Shown: positions 40,374 to 47,696 of the stretch, piece by piece
Position numbering within the stretch: position 1 is the first letter of the stretch
How the letters are laid out: each line of letters opens with the position of its first letter
Origin: Streptomyces sp. NRRL S-87
GTDB lineage: Bacteria; Actinomycetota; Actinomycetes; Streptomycetales; Streptomycetaceae
DNA length: 47,696 bases
Direction: 5' to 3'
NCBI RefSeq assembly: GCF_000719335.1
Contig: NZ_JOGB01000081.1
Location: 1-47,696 of the forward strand
Program-made: the position numbers and the translations under genes
The notes under the pieces: model-generated
Told to the model about the DNA's origin: nothing
The model's input: the letters and a program-made list of their open reading frames with translations, nothing else
Database searches by the model: none

Positions 40374-42472
40374 CCACGGACCGCCACAAGCGCCTCGCGG
40401 AGGCGCGGCTGGACGACTCCTACGACCGGCTCTTCGGTGCTGCCCTCGACAGGTCTCCGGACCGGTCGGAGAGGCCGGCGGACAGGTCGCTGGGCACGTC
40501 CGCGGGCACGCCCGCCTACCGGCCCGGGGACGGCGTCCTGGACGAGCCCTTCGACGAGGCCTTCGAAGGGCCCATGGACCATCCCTCCGTGGAGGGGGGC
40601 GCTGACGGGTCCACCGACCACGTTTTCGGTGCGGGCTCCCGTCCCGGAGCCGCTCGGACGTCCGGCCACGCGCCCCTCGACGGCGCCCCCGGCGGCTCCT
40701 ACGGCGACGCGCCGTCCGGGGCCGGGGACGTGCTGGGCGGCGGCACGCTCGACGAGGACGAGCTGCCCGGCGACGGCCCGGCCACGGGCATGCTGCCGTT
40801 CGGCGACGGGACGTCGCGGTCCTTCGAGGAGGGGGCGACCGTGACGTGCGGCGAGGAGGCATCCGTGGGCTTCCCGGACGAGGTGTCGGACGGTGCCCCG
40901 GCAGGGGGCGGAGCCGTTCAGGAGGTGCTCGTCGACTTCGACCCGCAGGCCGTGGCCGCCCAGATCCTGGCCCAGACGGCCGCTGTGCCCGCTCAGGGCA
41001 CCGCGGGGGGCTCCGGTGCGGTTTCGGTCGCGGTGCGGCCCGCGAGGGCCGCAGAAGGGCACACAGGGCCTCGGGGGGCCGGGGAGGTGACGGCGGACGG
41101 GCTCCTGCCCGACACGCTGACCGACCGGGGCAACGCCAAGCTGTTCGTCAAGCTCTACGCCAACGACTACCGGCACGTGCCGGGCCTGGGCTGGTACCGC
41201 TGGGACTCCACCCGCTGGCAGATCGACGAGGACGACACCATCCTGTGGGCCGCCGGCGACCTGGCGGAGTCCATCGCCACCCAGGACCCGCGCGGCCTCC
41301 ACACGCCGGCGTCCCTCCAGCAGCACCGCCGCCGGGCGCTGAGCACCAGCGGCATCAACGCCATGCTCGTCCAGGCCAAGTCGGCCCCGGGCATGGTGCT
41401 GAACGCCGCACGCCTGGACGCCGACCCGTACGCCCTGTGCACGCCGGCCGGGATCGTCGACCTCCGCACCGGGCGGATCAGGCCCCCCGAGCCCACCAAG
41501 GACTTCCACTCGCGCTCCACCACGGCCCCGCCGCAGCCGATGCCGACCCCGCGCTGGAACCGGTTCCTGACCGACACCTTCGGGGACGACCCCGAAGGCA
41601 CCGAGATGGTCGGGTTCCTGCAGCTGCTCCTCGGCTACTCGGTCACCGGTGACGTCGGCGCGCAGGTCATGCCCTTCCTGTTCGGTTCCGGCAAGAACGG
41701 CAAGTCCGTGCTGCTGGACGTACTGATCAAGCTGCTCGGCGACTACGCGGACGCCGCGCCGCCGGGCTTCCTGATGGCGCGGCCGTACGAGGGCCACCCG
41801 ACCGACCTCGCCGAGCTGCACGGCCGCCGGGTCATCGTGTGCTCCGAGGTCAAGCCGGGCGACCGCTTCGACGAGGCGCGGGTCAAGCTGCTCACGGGCG
41901 GTGACCGGATCAAGGCCCGGCGGATGCGCCAGGACTTCTTCAGCTTCGAGCCCACGCACAAGCTCTGGCTGCTCGGCAACCACCGGCCCGAGGTGGGTAC
42001 CGGCGGCTTCGCGTTCTGGCGGCGCATGCGCCTGATCCCGTTCGAACGGGTCGTCTCCGACGACCGTAAGATCGACAACCTGGCCGACATCCTCGTCACC
42101 GAGGAGGGTCCGGGCATCCTGAACTGGCTGATCGAGGGGGCGCGCCGCTACCTGGGCGGCGACAAGGACCTCAGCGGGCCCGAGCGCGTGCGGATCGCCA
42201 CGACGGCGTACGCCGAGACGGAGGACCACACCGGCCGCTTCCTCGGGGAGTCGTGCCGGATCGAGCCGGATCTACGGGCGGAGCAGGCCCAGCTCTACGC
42301 GGCCTACCGGAGCTGGTGCCAGAATGAGGGCGCCCCGGCGATTTCCTCCCGGGCCTTCGCGGCACGTGTCCGCGAGGTGGTGGGACTGGAGTCTCCCAAG
42401 GAGATGATCCTGTCCAACCAGCGCAAGTACTACCCGGGCATCGGCCTGCTCGCGCACGAGGAGACAGCATGA
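40370..42472 (+). CDS. D5/SF3-type replicative helicase
   Basis: A 700-residue ATPase from GTG 40370, overlapping the primase-polymerase gene (GTGA). The first about 240 residues are a Gly/Asp/Pro-rich acidic region without fold. The D5_N region follows (GLGWYRWDSTRWQIDEDDTI). The SF3 helicase core has Walker A FGSGKNGKSVLLDVL (about residues 438-452), Walker B RRVIVCSEVK, motif C KLWLLGNHRPEV, and FWRRMRLIPFERVV with the arginine finger. The C-terminal part (ETEDHTGRFLGESCRIEPDL) resembles phage-primase wing domains. It would unwind the origin in a hexamer. Confidence 0.92.
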   Translation: MTTDRHKRLAEARLDDSYDRLFGAALDRSPDRSERPADRSLGTSAGTPAYRPGDGVLDEPFDEAFEGPMDHPSVEGGADGSTDHVFGAGSRPGAARTSGHAPLDGAPGGSYGDAPSGAGDVLGGGTLDEDELPGDGPATGMLPFGDGTSRSFEEGATVTCGEEASVGFPDEVSDGAPAGGGAVQEVLVDFDPQAVAAQILAQTAAVPAQGTAGGSGAVSVAVRPARAAEGHTGPRGAGEVTADGLLPDTLTDRGNAKLFVKLYANDYRHVPGLGWYRWDSTRWQIDEDDTILWAAGDLAESIATQDPRGLHTPASLQQHRRRALSTSGINAMLVQAKSAPGMVLNAARLDADPYALCTPAGIVDLRTGRIRPPEPTKDFHSRSTTAPPQPMPTPRWNRFLTDTFGDDPEGTEMVGFLQLLLGYSVTGDVGAQVMPFLFGSGKNGKSVLLDVLIKLLGDYADAAPPGFLMARPYEGHPTDLAELHGRRVIVCSEVKPGDRFDEARVKLLTGGDRIKARRMRQDFFSFEPTHKLWLLGNHRPEVGTGGFAFWRRMRLIPFERVVSDDRKIDNLADILVTEEGPGILNWLIEGARRYLGGDKDLSGPERVRIATTAYAETEDHTGRFLGESCRIEPDLRAEQAQLYAAYRSWCQNEGAPAISSRAFAARVREVVGLESPKEMILSNQRKYYPGIGLLAHEETA

Positions 42473-42861
42473 GCGCCCTCATCGGCGAGGACGAGATCAT
42501 CCACGAGACCGCCCTCGTCTGGCTCGAGGACATCAGCCGGCTCGACTACGTCCGGCAGAGCCTGGACCGGCTGCCGACCCGGCGGGGCAAACCCGCGTAC
42601 CACCGGGACGGCCGGATGGTCGGCTACGCGCAGCTCGGGCCGGGTGCCAAGCCGTCCCGCTCGTCCGGGACCTTCCGGCGGCGGGTGTTCTGGCTGCTGC
42701 CGCACGACCGGGACACCGAGCCGGACGGACTGTACTCCACGGGGGCTCCGGCGGAGGCCGTGGACACGCGGACCCTGGCGCCCGGGCACAAGGGCCGCAA
42801 GACGGAGCGCTCCGAGGGCGGGCCGCTGCGGTCGGCGGTGGCCCGGCAGCTGCCCGCCTAG
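42469..42861 (+). CDS. Small protein of the replication operon
   Basis: A 130-residue soluble protein starting in an ATGA overlap with the helicase gene. It starts with helices (DEIIHETALVWLEDISRLDY, VRQSLDRLPTRRGKPAY), then YHRDGRMVGYAQLGPGAKPS and a basic stretch SRSSGTFRRRVFWLLPHDRD. No known domain was recognised. The strict coupling suggests a replication accessory, possibly DNA-binding because of its basic middle. The 42862-43143 gap contains no gene I can support. Confidence 0.6.
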   Translation: MSALIGEDEIIHETALVWLEDISRLDYVRQSLDRLPTRRGKPAYHRDGRMVGYAQLGPGAKPSRSSGTFRRRVFWLLPHDRDTEPDGLYSTGAPAEAVDTRTLAPGHKGRKTERSEGGPLRSAVARQLPA

Positions 42862-43143
42862 GGGCTCTCTGCTGTGAAGGTGCCGGTCCCGGCCGTTCGG
42901 TGAGGTCCGGGGCCCGCCCCGGTCGCCCCGGGCGGACCGTGCGATGTGCCGCGCCCGTCTCCGCGCTCCCCGCGCCCCCGCACAGGGCCGGCCACGACCT
43001 GCCTCTTCCTCCCACCTGAAAAAGAACAGGGCACCCGGTATATTTTCGGCTCCGCGGTGTGCCGCCGAGCGCTGTCAGGCGTGGCGGGGGCCGTCGGGGG
43101 GCGGGACCGCAGGGGGCGGTGGGGTCTGGGGGGAGGGGGCGCG

Positions 43144-44712
43144 ATGCGCGCGGAAGTGGTGGTGGTCGGTGGGGGGCCCGTGGGTCTCCTGATCGCGACG
43201 GAACTCGCCGCGTACGGGGTCGACACGGTGGTCCTCGAGGCGCAGGGCGCGGTCTCGGAGCGGCCCAAGGCGACCACCCTGCACGCCCGGGCGGTGCAGT
43301 GCCTGGCGAGGCGGGGGCGCCTGCCCGGGGCGGGTGGCGGCGAGGGGTCGGTTCCGGCCCCCGAGCGGGCTTCGCAGGATCCGGGCCCGGTTTCGGCAGG
43401 TGCGGCGCCGTTCCACTTCGCCGGTATGCCGGGGCTCGTGGTCACGGCGCCGGCGACCGAGCCCGTCCCGATCCTGAAATGCCCCCAGGCCGACATGGAG
43501 CGGCACTTCGAGCGGCAGGCCCTGGAGGCCGGGGTGCGGGTGCTGCGCGGCCACCGGGTGACGGGCCTCGACGAGGGGCCGGACACGGTGGTCGTCACGG
43601 CCGTCGGGCCGTCGGGTCCGGTGCGCTGCACCGCGCGGTTCGTGGTGGGCGCGGACGGGGCCCGCAGCCTCGTCCGCGAGACGGCGGGCATCGCGTCCGA
43701 CGCGTACCCCGCGACGGTGTCCGCGATCGCTGGCCGGGTCAGGGTCCTCGGTCCGGAAGCGGTCCGGCCGGGCTGGCACCGTACGCCGCGCGGCTGGATC
43801 GTGGCCAAGCCCGCCGCGGGCGGCGCGGTGCACGTGCGTGCCCTCGACCTCACCGGCCCGCCCGCCGACCGCCATCGGGAGCCGACCCTGGACGAGCTCC
43901 AGGGCACGGTGTCCCGGATCGTCGGGCGCGAGGTCCGGCTGGCGGAGCCGCGCTGGCTCACGCGGTTCAGCGACTTCACGCGGGTGGCCCGGACGTTCCG
44001 CTCGGGGCGGTTCCTGCTCGCGGGGGACGCGGCGCACGTGCACTTCCCGATCGGCGGACAGGGTCTGAGCACCGGTGTGCTCGACGCCGTCAACCTGGGC
44101 TGGAAGCTGGCGCTGACGGTGCGCGGTGAGGCGGGGCCCGGGCTGCTCGACTCCTACGACGGGGAGCGCCGGCCCGCGGCGCTGCGGGTGGTCGACAACA
44201 CGCGGGCCCAGTTGGGGCTGATGAGGGCGGCACCGGAGGCGGACGCGGTGACGCGGGTGCTCGGCGCGGTGCTGGCGGCCCAGGGGGAGGGCGGCCCGCT
44301 GGCGGACATGGTCAGTGCGCAGGACACGGTGTACGAGCGGCGGGGCACGGGGTCGGCCGCCTTGGAAGGAACGTTTCTGCCGAACGTGGTGCTGCGGACC
44401 GGCTCGGGTCCGGCCGACCTGATCGGGCTGCTGGCGCAGGGACGGCCGCTGTTGCTGGTGTTCTCGGGTGCGGGGGGTCCGGCGTCCGGGACGGACTACG
44501 AGGAGCAGGCGCGGCCGTGGGCCGGCACGGTACGGGTGGTGCACGCGGAGGCGTCGGCCGAGGTGCCGTACGGGGCCGTGCTGGTGCGCCCGGACGGGTA
44601 CGTGGCGTGGGCCGGCGGCGGCGCGGCCGGCCGGGGCGCCGATCCGGTGCCGGACCCGCTGGCGGGGGCGCTGTCGGCGTACTTCGGGGAGCGGGGTTCC
44701 GGCGGGCGGTAG
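43144..44712 (+). CDS. FAD-dependent aromatic-type monooxygenase
   Basis: A 522-residue flavoprotein of the PheA/TetX/rifampicin-monooxygenase class. The FAD dinucleotide fold is VVVVGGGPVGLLIATELAAY (about residues 5-24). The DG motif is FVVGADGARSLVRE and the GD motif RFLLAGDAAHVHFPIGGQGL followed by STGVLDAVNLGWKLAL. The C-terminal thioredoxin-like domain ends PDGYVAWAGG. It should hydroxylate an aromatic or polyketide-like substrate with NAD(P)H and oxygen. It is convergent with the receptor gene of the hormone cassette. ATG 43144 precedes the FAD motif by a few residues. Confidence 0.88.
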   Translation: MRAEVVVVGGGPVGLLIATELAAYGVDTVVLEAQGAVSERPKATTLHARAVQCLARRGRLPGAGGGEGSVPAPERASQDPGPVSAGAAPFHFAGMPGLVVTAPATEPVPILKCPQADMERHFERQALEAGVRVLRGHRVTGLDEGPDTVVVTAVGPSGPVRCTARFVVGADGARSLVRETAGIASDAYPATVSAIAGRVRVLGPEAVRPGWHRTPRGWIVAKPAAGGAVHVRALDLTGPPADRHREPTLDELQGTVSRIVGREVRLAEPRWLTRFSDFTRVARTFRSGRFLLAGDAAHVHFPIGGQGLSTGVLDAVNLGWKLALTVRGEAGPGLLDSYDGERRPAALRVVDNTRAQLGLMRAAPEADAVTRVLGAVLAAQGEGGPLADMVSAQDTVYERRGTGSAALEGTFLPNVVLRTGSGPADLIGLLAQGRPLLLVFSGAGGPASGTDYEEQARPWAGTVRVVHAEASAEVPYGAVLVRPDGYVAWAGGGAAGRGADPVPDPLAGALSAYFGERGSGGR

Positions 44713-44843
44713 GCGCCGGGCTTCGTGGGCGGTCGGGTGCTCCGGGCCCCGCGCACCCGTGCGGTGGTCGGTGCGACCGGGGCGGTCCGGAGCTCCGGCC
44801 CTGCGGGGACGGGGGCCGGGAGTCCGCCGCGGCCCCGCCCGGT

Positions 44844-44870
44844 CGTAACCCCGCCGGGGCCGGGGTTACG
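44844..44870. terminator. Hairpin between monooxygenase and receptor genes
   Basis: Perfect 10-bp inverted repeat CGTAACCCCG/CGGGGTTACG (44844-44853 and 44861-44870), 7-nt loop. It overlaps the stop codon of the reverse-strand receptor gene (44866-44868) and ends both convergent units. Confidence 0.7.
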
Positions 44871-45531
44871 TGAGGGCTACCGCTTCGCTGTCGGGCAGAT
44901 GGGCGGCGGCCTCGGCGAAGACCGCGGAGCCGCGGGACTCCGTGAGGTCCAGCGAGGCCAGGACCGACGGGACGACGATGCTCGGCAGCAGGTGCCGCAG
45001 GAGGGCGGCGACCCGGCGGGTCAGGTCCTGGTAGTCGTTGATGGCCTGGGACATGGACTGGATGCCGGCGAAGGCGCCGACGACGACGTCCGACGTCTCG
45101 GCGGGTACGACGTGGGGCAGCAGTTCGCCCTGGGACTGGGCCTGGGTGAGCAGGGTGTGGCCGACCTCGCCCCAGCGCAGGAAGGGGCCGCTGCGGTCGA
45201 GGCCGGGCTGCTGGTCCATGGAGAGCCGGACGCCCGCGCGTACGAGGGGGTCGGTCTGCAGCCGGTAGGCGTGCAGCATCACGATGTCGACCATCTCCTG
45301 TACCTTCGACTGGCGCTCGGGCACCAGGAGGCGCTGGTCCTGCTCGGCGAGTACTCCTTGGGCCAGGTCCTCCTTGGACTGGAAGTGGAAGTACAGGGCG
45401 CCTTTGGTCACGCCGGCGGTGGCGAGGATCTCGGCGATCGTCGCGGCCCGGTAGCCGCGTTCTTCGAAGACCTTGGCGGCCGCCGTGAGGATGGCGCGCC
45501 GGGTACGGATGGCCCGGACTTGCTCGGCCAT
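44866..45531 (-). CDS. Gamma-butyrolactone receptor-type TetR repressor
   Basis: A 221-residue regulator of the ArpA/ScbR kind. The DNA-binding domain is typical: VRAIRTRRAILTAAAKVFEE, RGYRAATIAEILATAGVTKG and ALYFHFQSKEDLAQGVLAEQ. The ligand domain contains GVRLSMDQQPGLDRSGPFLR and VVVGAFAGIQSMSQAINDYQ, with Trp in LRWGEVGHTL at the place where receptors of this group hold their ligand-contacting tryptophan. The ligand would be a gamma-butyrolactone-like hormone made by the neighbouring AfsA-type enzyme. An ARE-like box lies 57 bp upstream of its start, suggesting autoregulation. Confidence 0.9.
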   Translation of the reverse strand: MAEQVRAIRTRRAILTAAAKVFEERGYRAATIAEILATAGVTKGALYFHFQSKEDLAQGVLAEQDQRLLVPERQSKVQEMVDIVMLHAYRLQTDPLVRAGVRLSMDQQPGLDRSGPFLRWGEVGHTLLTQAQSQGELLPHVVPAETSDVVVGAFAGIQSMSQAINDYQDLTRRVAALLRHLLPSIVVPSVLASLDLTESRGSAVFAEAAAHLPDSEAVALT

Positions 45532-45587
45532 GGTGTCTCTCCTCCCCTCCGTCGGGTGTGCGTGTGTCCGAAGTGGACAGTGTCATT

Positions 45588-45611
45588 AAGAAACCGTCCA
45601 GTCTGTATCTT
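45588..45611. promoter_or_regulatory. ARE-like box upstream of the receptor gene
   Basis: Reverse strand AGATACAGACTGGACGGTTT fits the autoregulatory-element pattern ATAC-N2-AC-Y-N3-CGGTTT bound by butyrolactone receptors. It lies 57-80 bp upstream of the receptor start, between the receptor and afsA genes. The box shares ATACANACYNNNCGGTTT with the second copy at 46762-46786. Confidence 0.75.
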
Positions 45612-45745
45612 ACAGTGGCGGACGACCTCGCACAGCCCTCGGAAATATGGGAAGGGTTCGGCCCTTCATCCGTTCAAAGGGGATTTCGGTGATCTTGGGT
45701 GGGATCCGTCCCGCTCCGCCCGCGGGCGGAGCGGGACAGACCGGC

Positions 45746-46696
45746 TCAGTCACGGTACGCGCGCGCCGTCACGTTCCCGGTGAAGGAGAGTCTGCCCTCC
45801 TGGTGGCACGTGACCAGGACCTTGGGGTCGGCCCCGCGGGTCTGCTGCGGCAGGCGGCAGGCGGTCACCTGGCAGGGGCTGTTCAGTTCGACGTACCGGT
45901 GGAACTGCCCGGAGATCGACAGCGGCATGAGGGAGGACCGGCCGAGCGCGCCGGCCGCGGCCTGGCGGGCGGCCTCCATCAGGAGCATGCCCGGCACGTG
46001 GTCGACCGGGTGGTCGAAGAGCACCGGGTGGCGGGTGTCCACACGCAGCTGCCAGGTGTCGCGCTCCCCGACGGGCGAGAGCACGACGTCCTTGGGGGAC
46101 ATCCGGCCCACGCTCTGGGGAGCGGCCGGGGCGATGAGGGCGGGTTGGCCGGCCGCGTCGCTGAGCGGCCGGGACGCGCGTATCCGCTCGTAGACGGGCC
46201 TGGTGAGGCAGCTGAACGAGCCTCCGCCGGTGGCCACGACGTGCCCGTCGCGCCGGATCACGGTCTCGACCCGCAGACTGGCCAGCGCGCCGCGGTGGCG
46301 CTTGACCGTCGTGCAGGTGAGGGCGATGTCGACCGAGGCGGGGGAGTGGCCGACGGCCAGGTGCTCGGGGTGCACGGCGACACGGATGTCGTGCACGAGG
46401 AACTGGCGGTCGAGCGGGACCCCGAATTCGACGTGGGCGACGAGGGTGCCGGCCTGGCGGATGGTTTCCGCCACCATCAGCGGGTCGTGCCGGCTGTCCT
46501 CCACCGGGGTGAAGAAGCTGTGGCTGCGGGGCCACTGGGCGGTGAGGGCGATATGGGTGTCGTCCTCGCGCCGCCAGTCGGTGAGCATGACTTCGGCGAC
46601 CGAGGCCCGATGCACGAATTCCTTGGGAACGGTCGTGGTCAGGTTGAGGTGCCGGAGGTCTGTGGTGCGTACGACGCCGAACGTGCTCGCAGTCAT
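45746..46696 (-). CDS. AfsA-family butyrolactone biosynthesis enzyme
   Basis: A 316-residue protein with two AfsA hotdog repeats. The first (about residues 12-150) has LNLTTTVPKEFVHRASVAEV and HSFFTPVEDSRHDPLMVAET. The second (about 200-316) has HPVLFDHPVDHVPGMLLMEA and ARQAAAGALGR. AfsA joins a beta-keto acyl chain to dihydroxyacetone phosphate, the key step of A-factor-like hormones. ATG 46696 follows AGAGGAAG. The receptor gene downstream on the same strand completes the signal circuit. A butenolide or other lactone product is equally possible; BprA-like reductase genes are not in the window. Confidence 0.9.
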   Translation of the reverse strand: MTASTFGVVRTTDLRHLNLTTTVPKEFVHRASVAEVMLTDWRREDDTHIALTAQWPRSHSFFTPVEDSRHDPLMVAETIRQAGTLVAHVEFGVPLDRQFLVHDIRVAVHPEHLAVGHSPASVDIALTCTTVKRHRGALASLRVETVIRRDGHVVATGGGSFSCLTRPVYERIRASRPLSDAAGQPALIAPAAPQSVGRMSPKDVVLSPVGERDTWQLRVDTRHPVLFDHPVDHVPGMLLMEAARQAAAGALGRSSLMPLSISGQFHRYVELNSPCQVTACRLPQQTRGADPKVLVTCHQEGRLSFTGNVTARAYRD

Positions 46697-46761
46697 TGGC
46701 TTCCTCTGGGTCGCTGTAGCGAGATGGAACGGAACAATTCCGACGGGGTGGCCCGGCGGCC

Positions 46762-46786
46762 AAAACATACATACCAACCGGTTTAA
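46762..46786. promoter_or_regulatory. ARE-like box between afsA-type gene and accE
   Basis: AACATACATACCAACCGGTT with flanking A/T matches the ARE pattern ATAC-N2-ACC-N3-CGGTTT, on the + strand. It is 66-90 bp upstream of the afsA-type start and about 214 bp upstream of the divergent carboxylase epsilon gene, so receptor binding could affect both. Confidence 0.75.
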
Positions 46787-46999
46787 CCTCCACCGGAACC
46801 AGAACCTCCTCCTGGGGAACTTGCGGACTCCCTGATTCCGGCCCGGCGACCCTCCTCGCCCGTGCGGCCTTGTCCCAGGTCGGAGGGGGTGGGTGGATGC
46901 GGGGGGCCGGGCGGCAGATCCAGCCAGATCTCAAGCGGGGCAACAGCGGTCCTTGAGGTGCGTGGCGGACGGTGGGGGACCAGGCCGGAGGAGGGGCGA

Positions 47000-47206
47000 A
47001 TGGTTGAAATCGACACCGCGGGGCCCACGTTCCGAGTGGAGCGCGGGAGCGCCAGCGACGAGGAACTGGCGGCGGTCACCGTCGTGTTGTGCTCCCTGCT
47101 GGCCGGGCGGGACGGGGAAGCCGGCGACGACGAGTCGCCCGACGCTCCGCTGTGGCGGCCCGAGCGGCCCAGTGCGGGCTACCGCTCTCCGTACAGCTGG
47201 CGTTAG
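47000..47206 (+). CDS. accE: Acyl-CoA carboxylase epsilon subunit
   Basis: A 68-residue protein. The short family has one conserved early element, FRVERGSASDEELAAVTVVL (about residues 11-30), then an acidic linker and a WRPERPS...SPYSWR end, exactly as in AccE/PccE of Streptomyces. The epsilon subunit binds and activates the alpha-beta acetyl/propionyl-CoA carboxylase. ATG 47000 has GGAGGAGGGG upstream. The beta gene follows 123 bp later, the opposite order to the chromosomal accB-accE pair I know. Confidence 0.88.
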   Translation: MVEIDTAGPTFRVERGSASDEELAAVTVVLCSLLAGRDGEAGDDESPDAPLWRPERPSAGYRSPYSWR

Positions 47207-47261
47207 AACGCGCCTGGTTCACCTGATGGCTGATTCGTGTGCGCGCCAAGCCGCACCACGT

Positions 47262-47279
47262 AAACCGCATGTGCGGTTT
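47262..47279. promoter_or_regulatory. 18-bp palindrome upstream of the beta-subunit gene
   Basis: AAACCGCATGTGCGGTTT, perfect 8-bp arms with a TG centre, 51-68 bp before the GTG start of the carboxylase beta gene. Likely an operator, given its position at a promoter; not an ARE. Confidence 0.55.
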
Positions 47280-47329
47280 GTTAGGGTGGGTTGTCGATCG
47301 GGCCGCACCTTGAGAGGGAGGGACGTGTC

Positions 47330-47696
47330 GTGACGATAACGAATGACATTCCTCGGGCCTCTGTGGAGGCGGCGGACGCTCACGGGCGTGTGGCCGAGCT
47401 GCACGCGGTCCGTGCGCAGGCGGTCAGCGGCCCGAGCGAGAGGGCCACCGAGGCGCAGCACGCCAAGGGCAAGCTGACCGCGCGCGAGCGCATCGAGCTG
47501 CTGCTCGACCCGGGGTCGTTCAGTGAGGTGGAGCAGCTGCGCCGGCACCGGGCGACCGGTTTCGGGCTGGAGGACAGGCGGCCGTACACCGACGGTGTCA
47601 TCACCGGTTGGGGCACGGTCGAGGGCCGCACGGTCTTCGTGTACGCGCACGACTTCCGGATCTTCGGTGGCGCGCTGGGTGAGGCCCACGCGACGA
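47330..47696 (+). CDS. pccB: Acyl-CoA carboxylase beta subunit, 5' part
   Basis: The first 122 residues of a carboxyltransferase beta subunit; the gene runs out of the window. Visible family parts are RVAELHAVRAQAVSGPSERA, QHAKGKLTARERIELLLDPG, SFSEVEQLRRHRATGFGLED and DGVITGWGTVEGRTVFVYAH, ending FRIFGGALGEAHAT. It transfers carboxyl from biotin to propionyl-CoA or acetyl-CoA, making (methyl)malonyl-CoA for polyketide or fatty acid synthesis. GTG 47330 is set by GGGAGGGAC upstream. With accE in front, this looks like a plasmid-borne precursor supply unit. Confidence 0.9.
   Translation, partial: MTITNDIPRASVEAADAHGRVAELHAVRAQAVSGPSERATEAQHAKGKLTARERIELLLDPGSFSEVEQLRRHRATGFGLEDRRPYTDGVITGWGTVEGRTVFVYAHDFRIFGGALGEAHAT

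Overview
The window is high-GC DNA with GTG/TTG starts, ATGA/GTGA gene overlaps and many actinomycete-type families, and it reads as a piece of a Streptomyces linear replicon, most likely a linear plasmid. The decisive evidence is a backbone at about 32.8-42.9 kb. It holds genes for a telomere terminal protein (tpg) and a telomere-associated protein (tap), parB and parA, an array of 23 short iterons, and a split replication module (primase-polymerase plus D5/SF3 helicase). Everything left of it looks like accessory cargo. The first 12.5 kb look lower in GC and carry gene debris: an IstB remnant, a stop-interrupted gene and a possible frameshift.

Layout. 0.2-10.1 kb: a DUF4253 protein, then an envelope/secretome group (lipoprotein, C39-like secreted peptidase, trypsin-like protease with a VCBS-type repeat C-terminus, an anchored surface protein, a VanZ-type membrane protein, a small secreted protein). 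10.7-12.5 kb: debris and a tandem pair of small related proteins. 12.9-19.7 kb: methyltransferase, SDR with a divergent CGNR regulator, DUF1905 and VOC proteins, a three-gene overlapping operon with a sigma-region-4-like regulator, and a GNAT. 19.8-22.3 kb: an aminotransferase remnant, a membrane protein, and an LLM monooxygenase/FMN reductase pair. The reductase is broken by 65 bp of Illumina Nextera adapter, so the assembly is wrong there. 22.5-26.3 kb: a ribbon-helix-helix regulator, DUF4097 protein and DrrAB-type ABC exporter, preceded by phased repeat arrays. 26.3-32.7 kb: a beta-lactamase-fold protein without its catalytic motif, a TetR stub, an RTX-repeat protein, a TetR/alpha-beta hydrolase divergon, and an MFS transporter with a small downstream protein.

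32.8-42.9 kb: the replicon core. tpg and tap maintain telomeres, parA/parB partition the replicon, and the iterons plus primase-polymerase/helicase form the internal origin and replication initiator. Five copies of a 15-bp palindrome, GTTAACGSCGTTAAC, cluster here. Four are embedded in the tap reading frame, where they create VNAVNA/VNGVNA peptides in a low-complexity linker. The fifth is the centre of a perfect 43-bp palindrome between parB and tap. I think this is the most interesting signal in the window, probably a centromere or regulatory array hidden in a coding region.

43.1-47.7 kb: a FAD monooxygenase, a gamma-butyrolactone-receptor-type TetR and an AfsA-type synthase. ARE-like boxes precede both signalling genes, and the box at afsA lies in the divergent gap with an acyl-CoA carboxylase epsilon gene and the start of a beta-subunit gene. 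This looks like a signalling cassette that could link hormone sensing to precursor supply. No rRNA, tRNA or CRISPR array was recognised.
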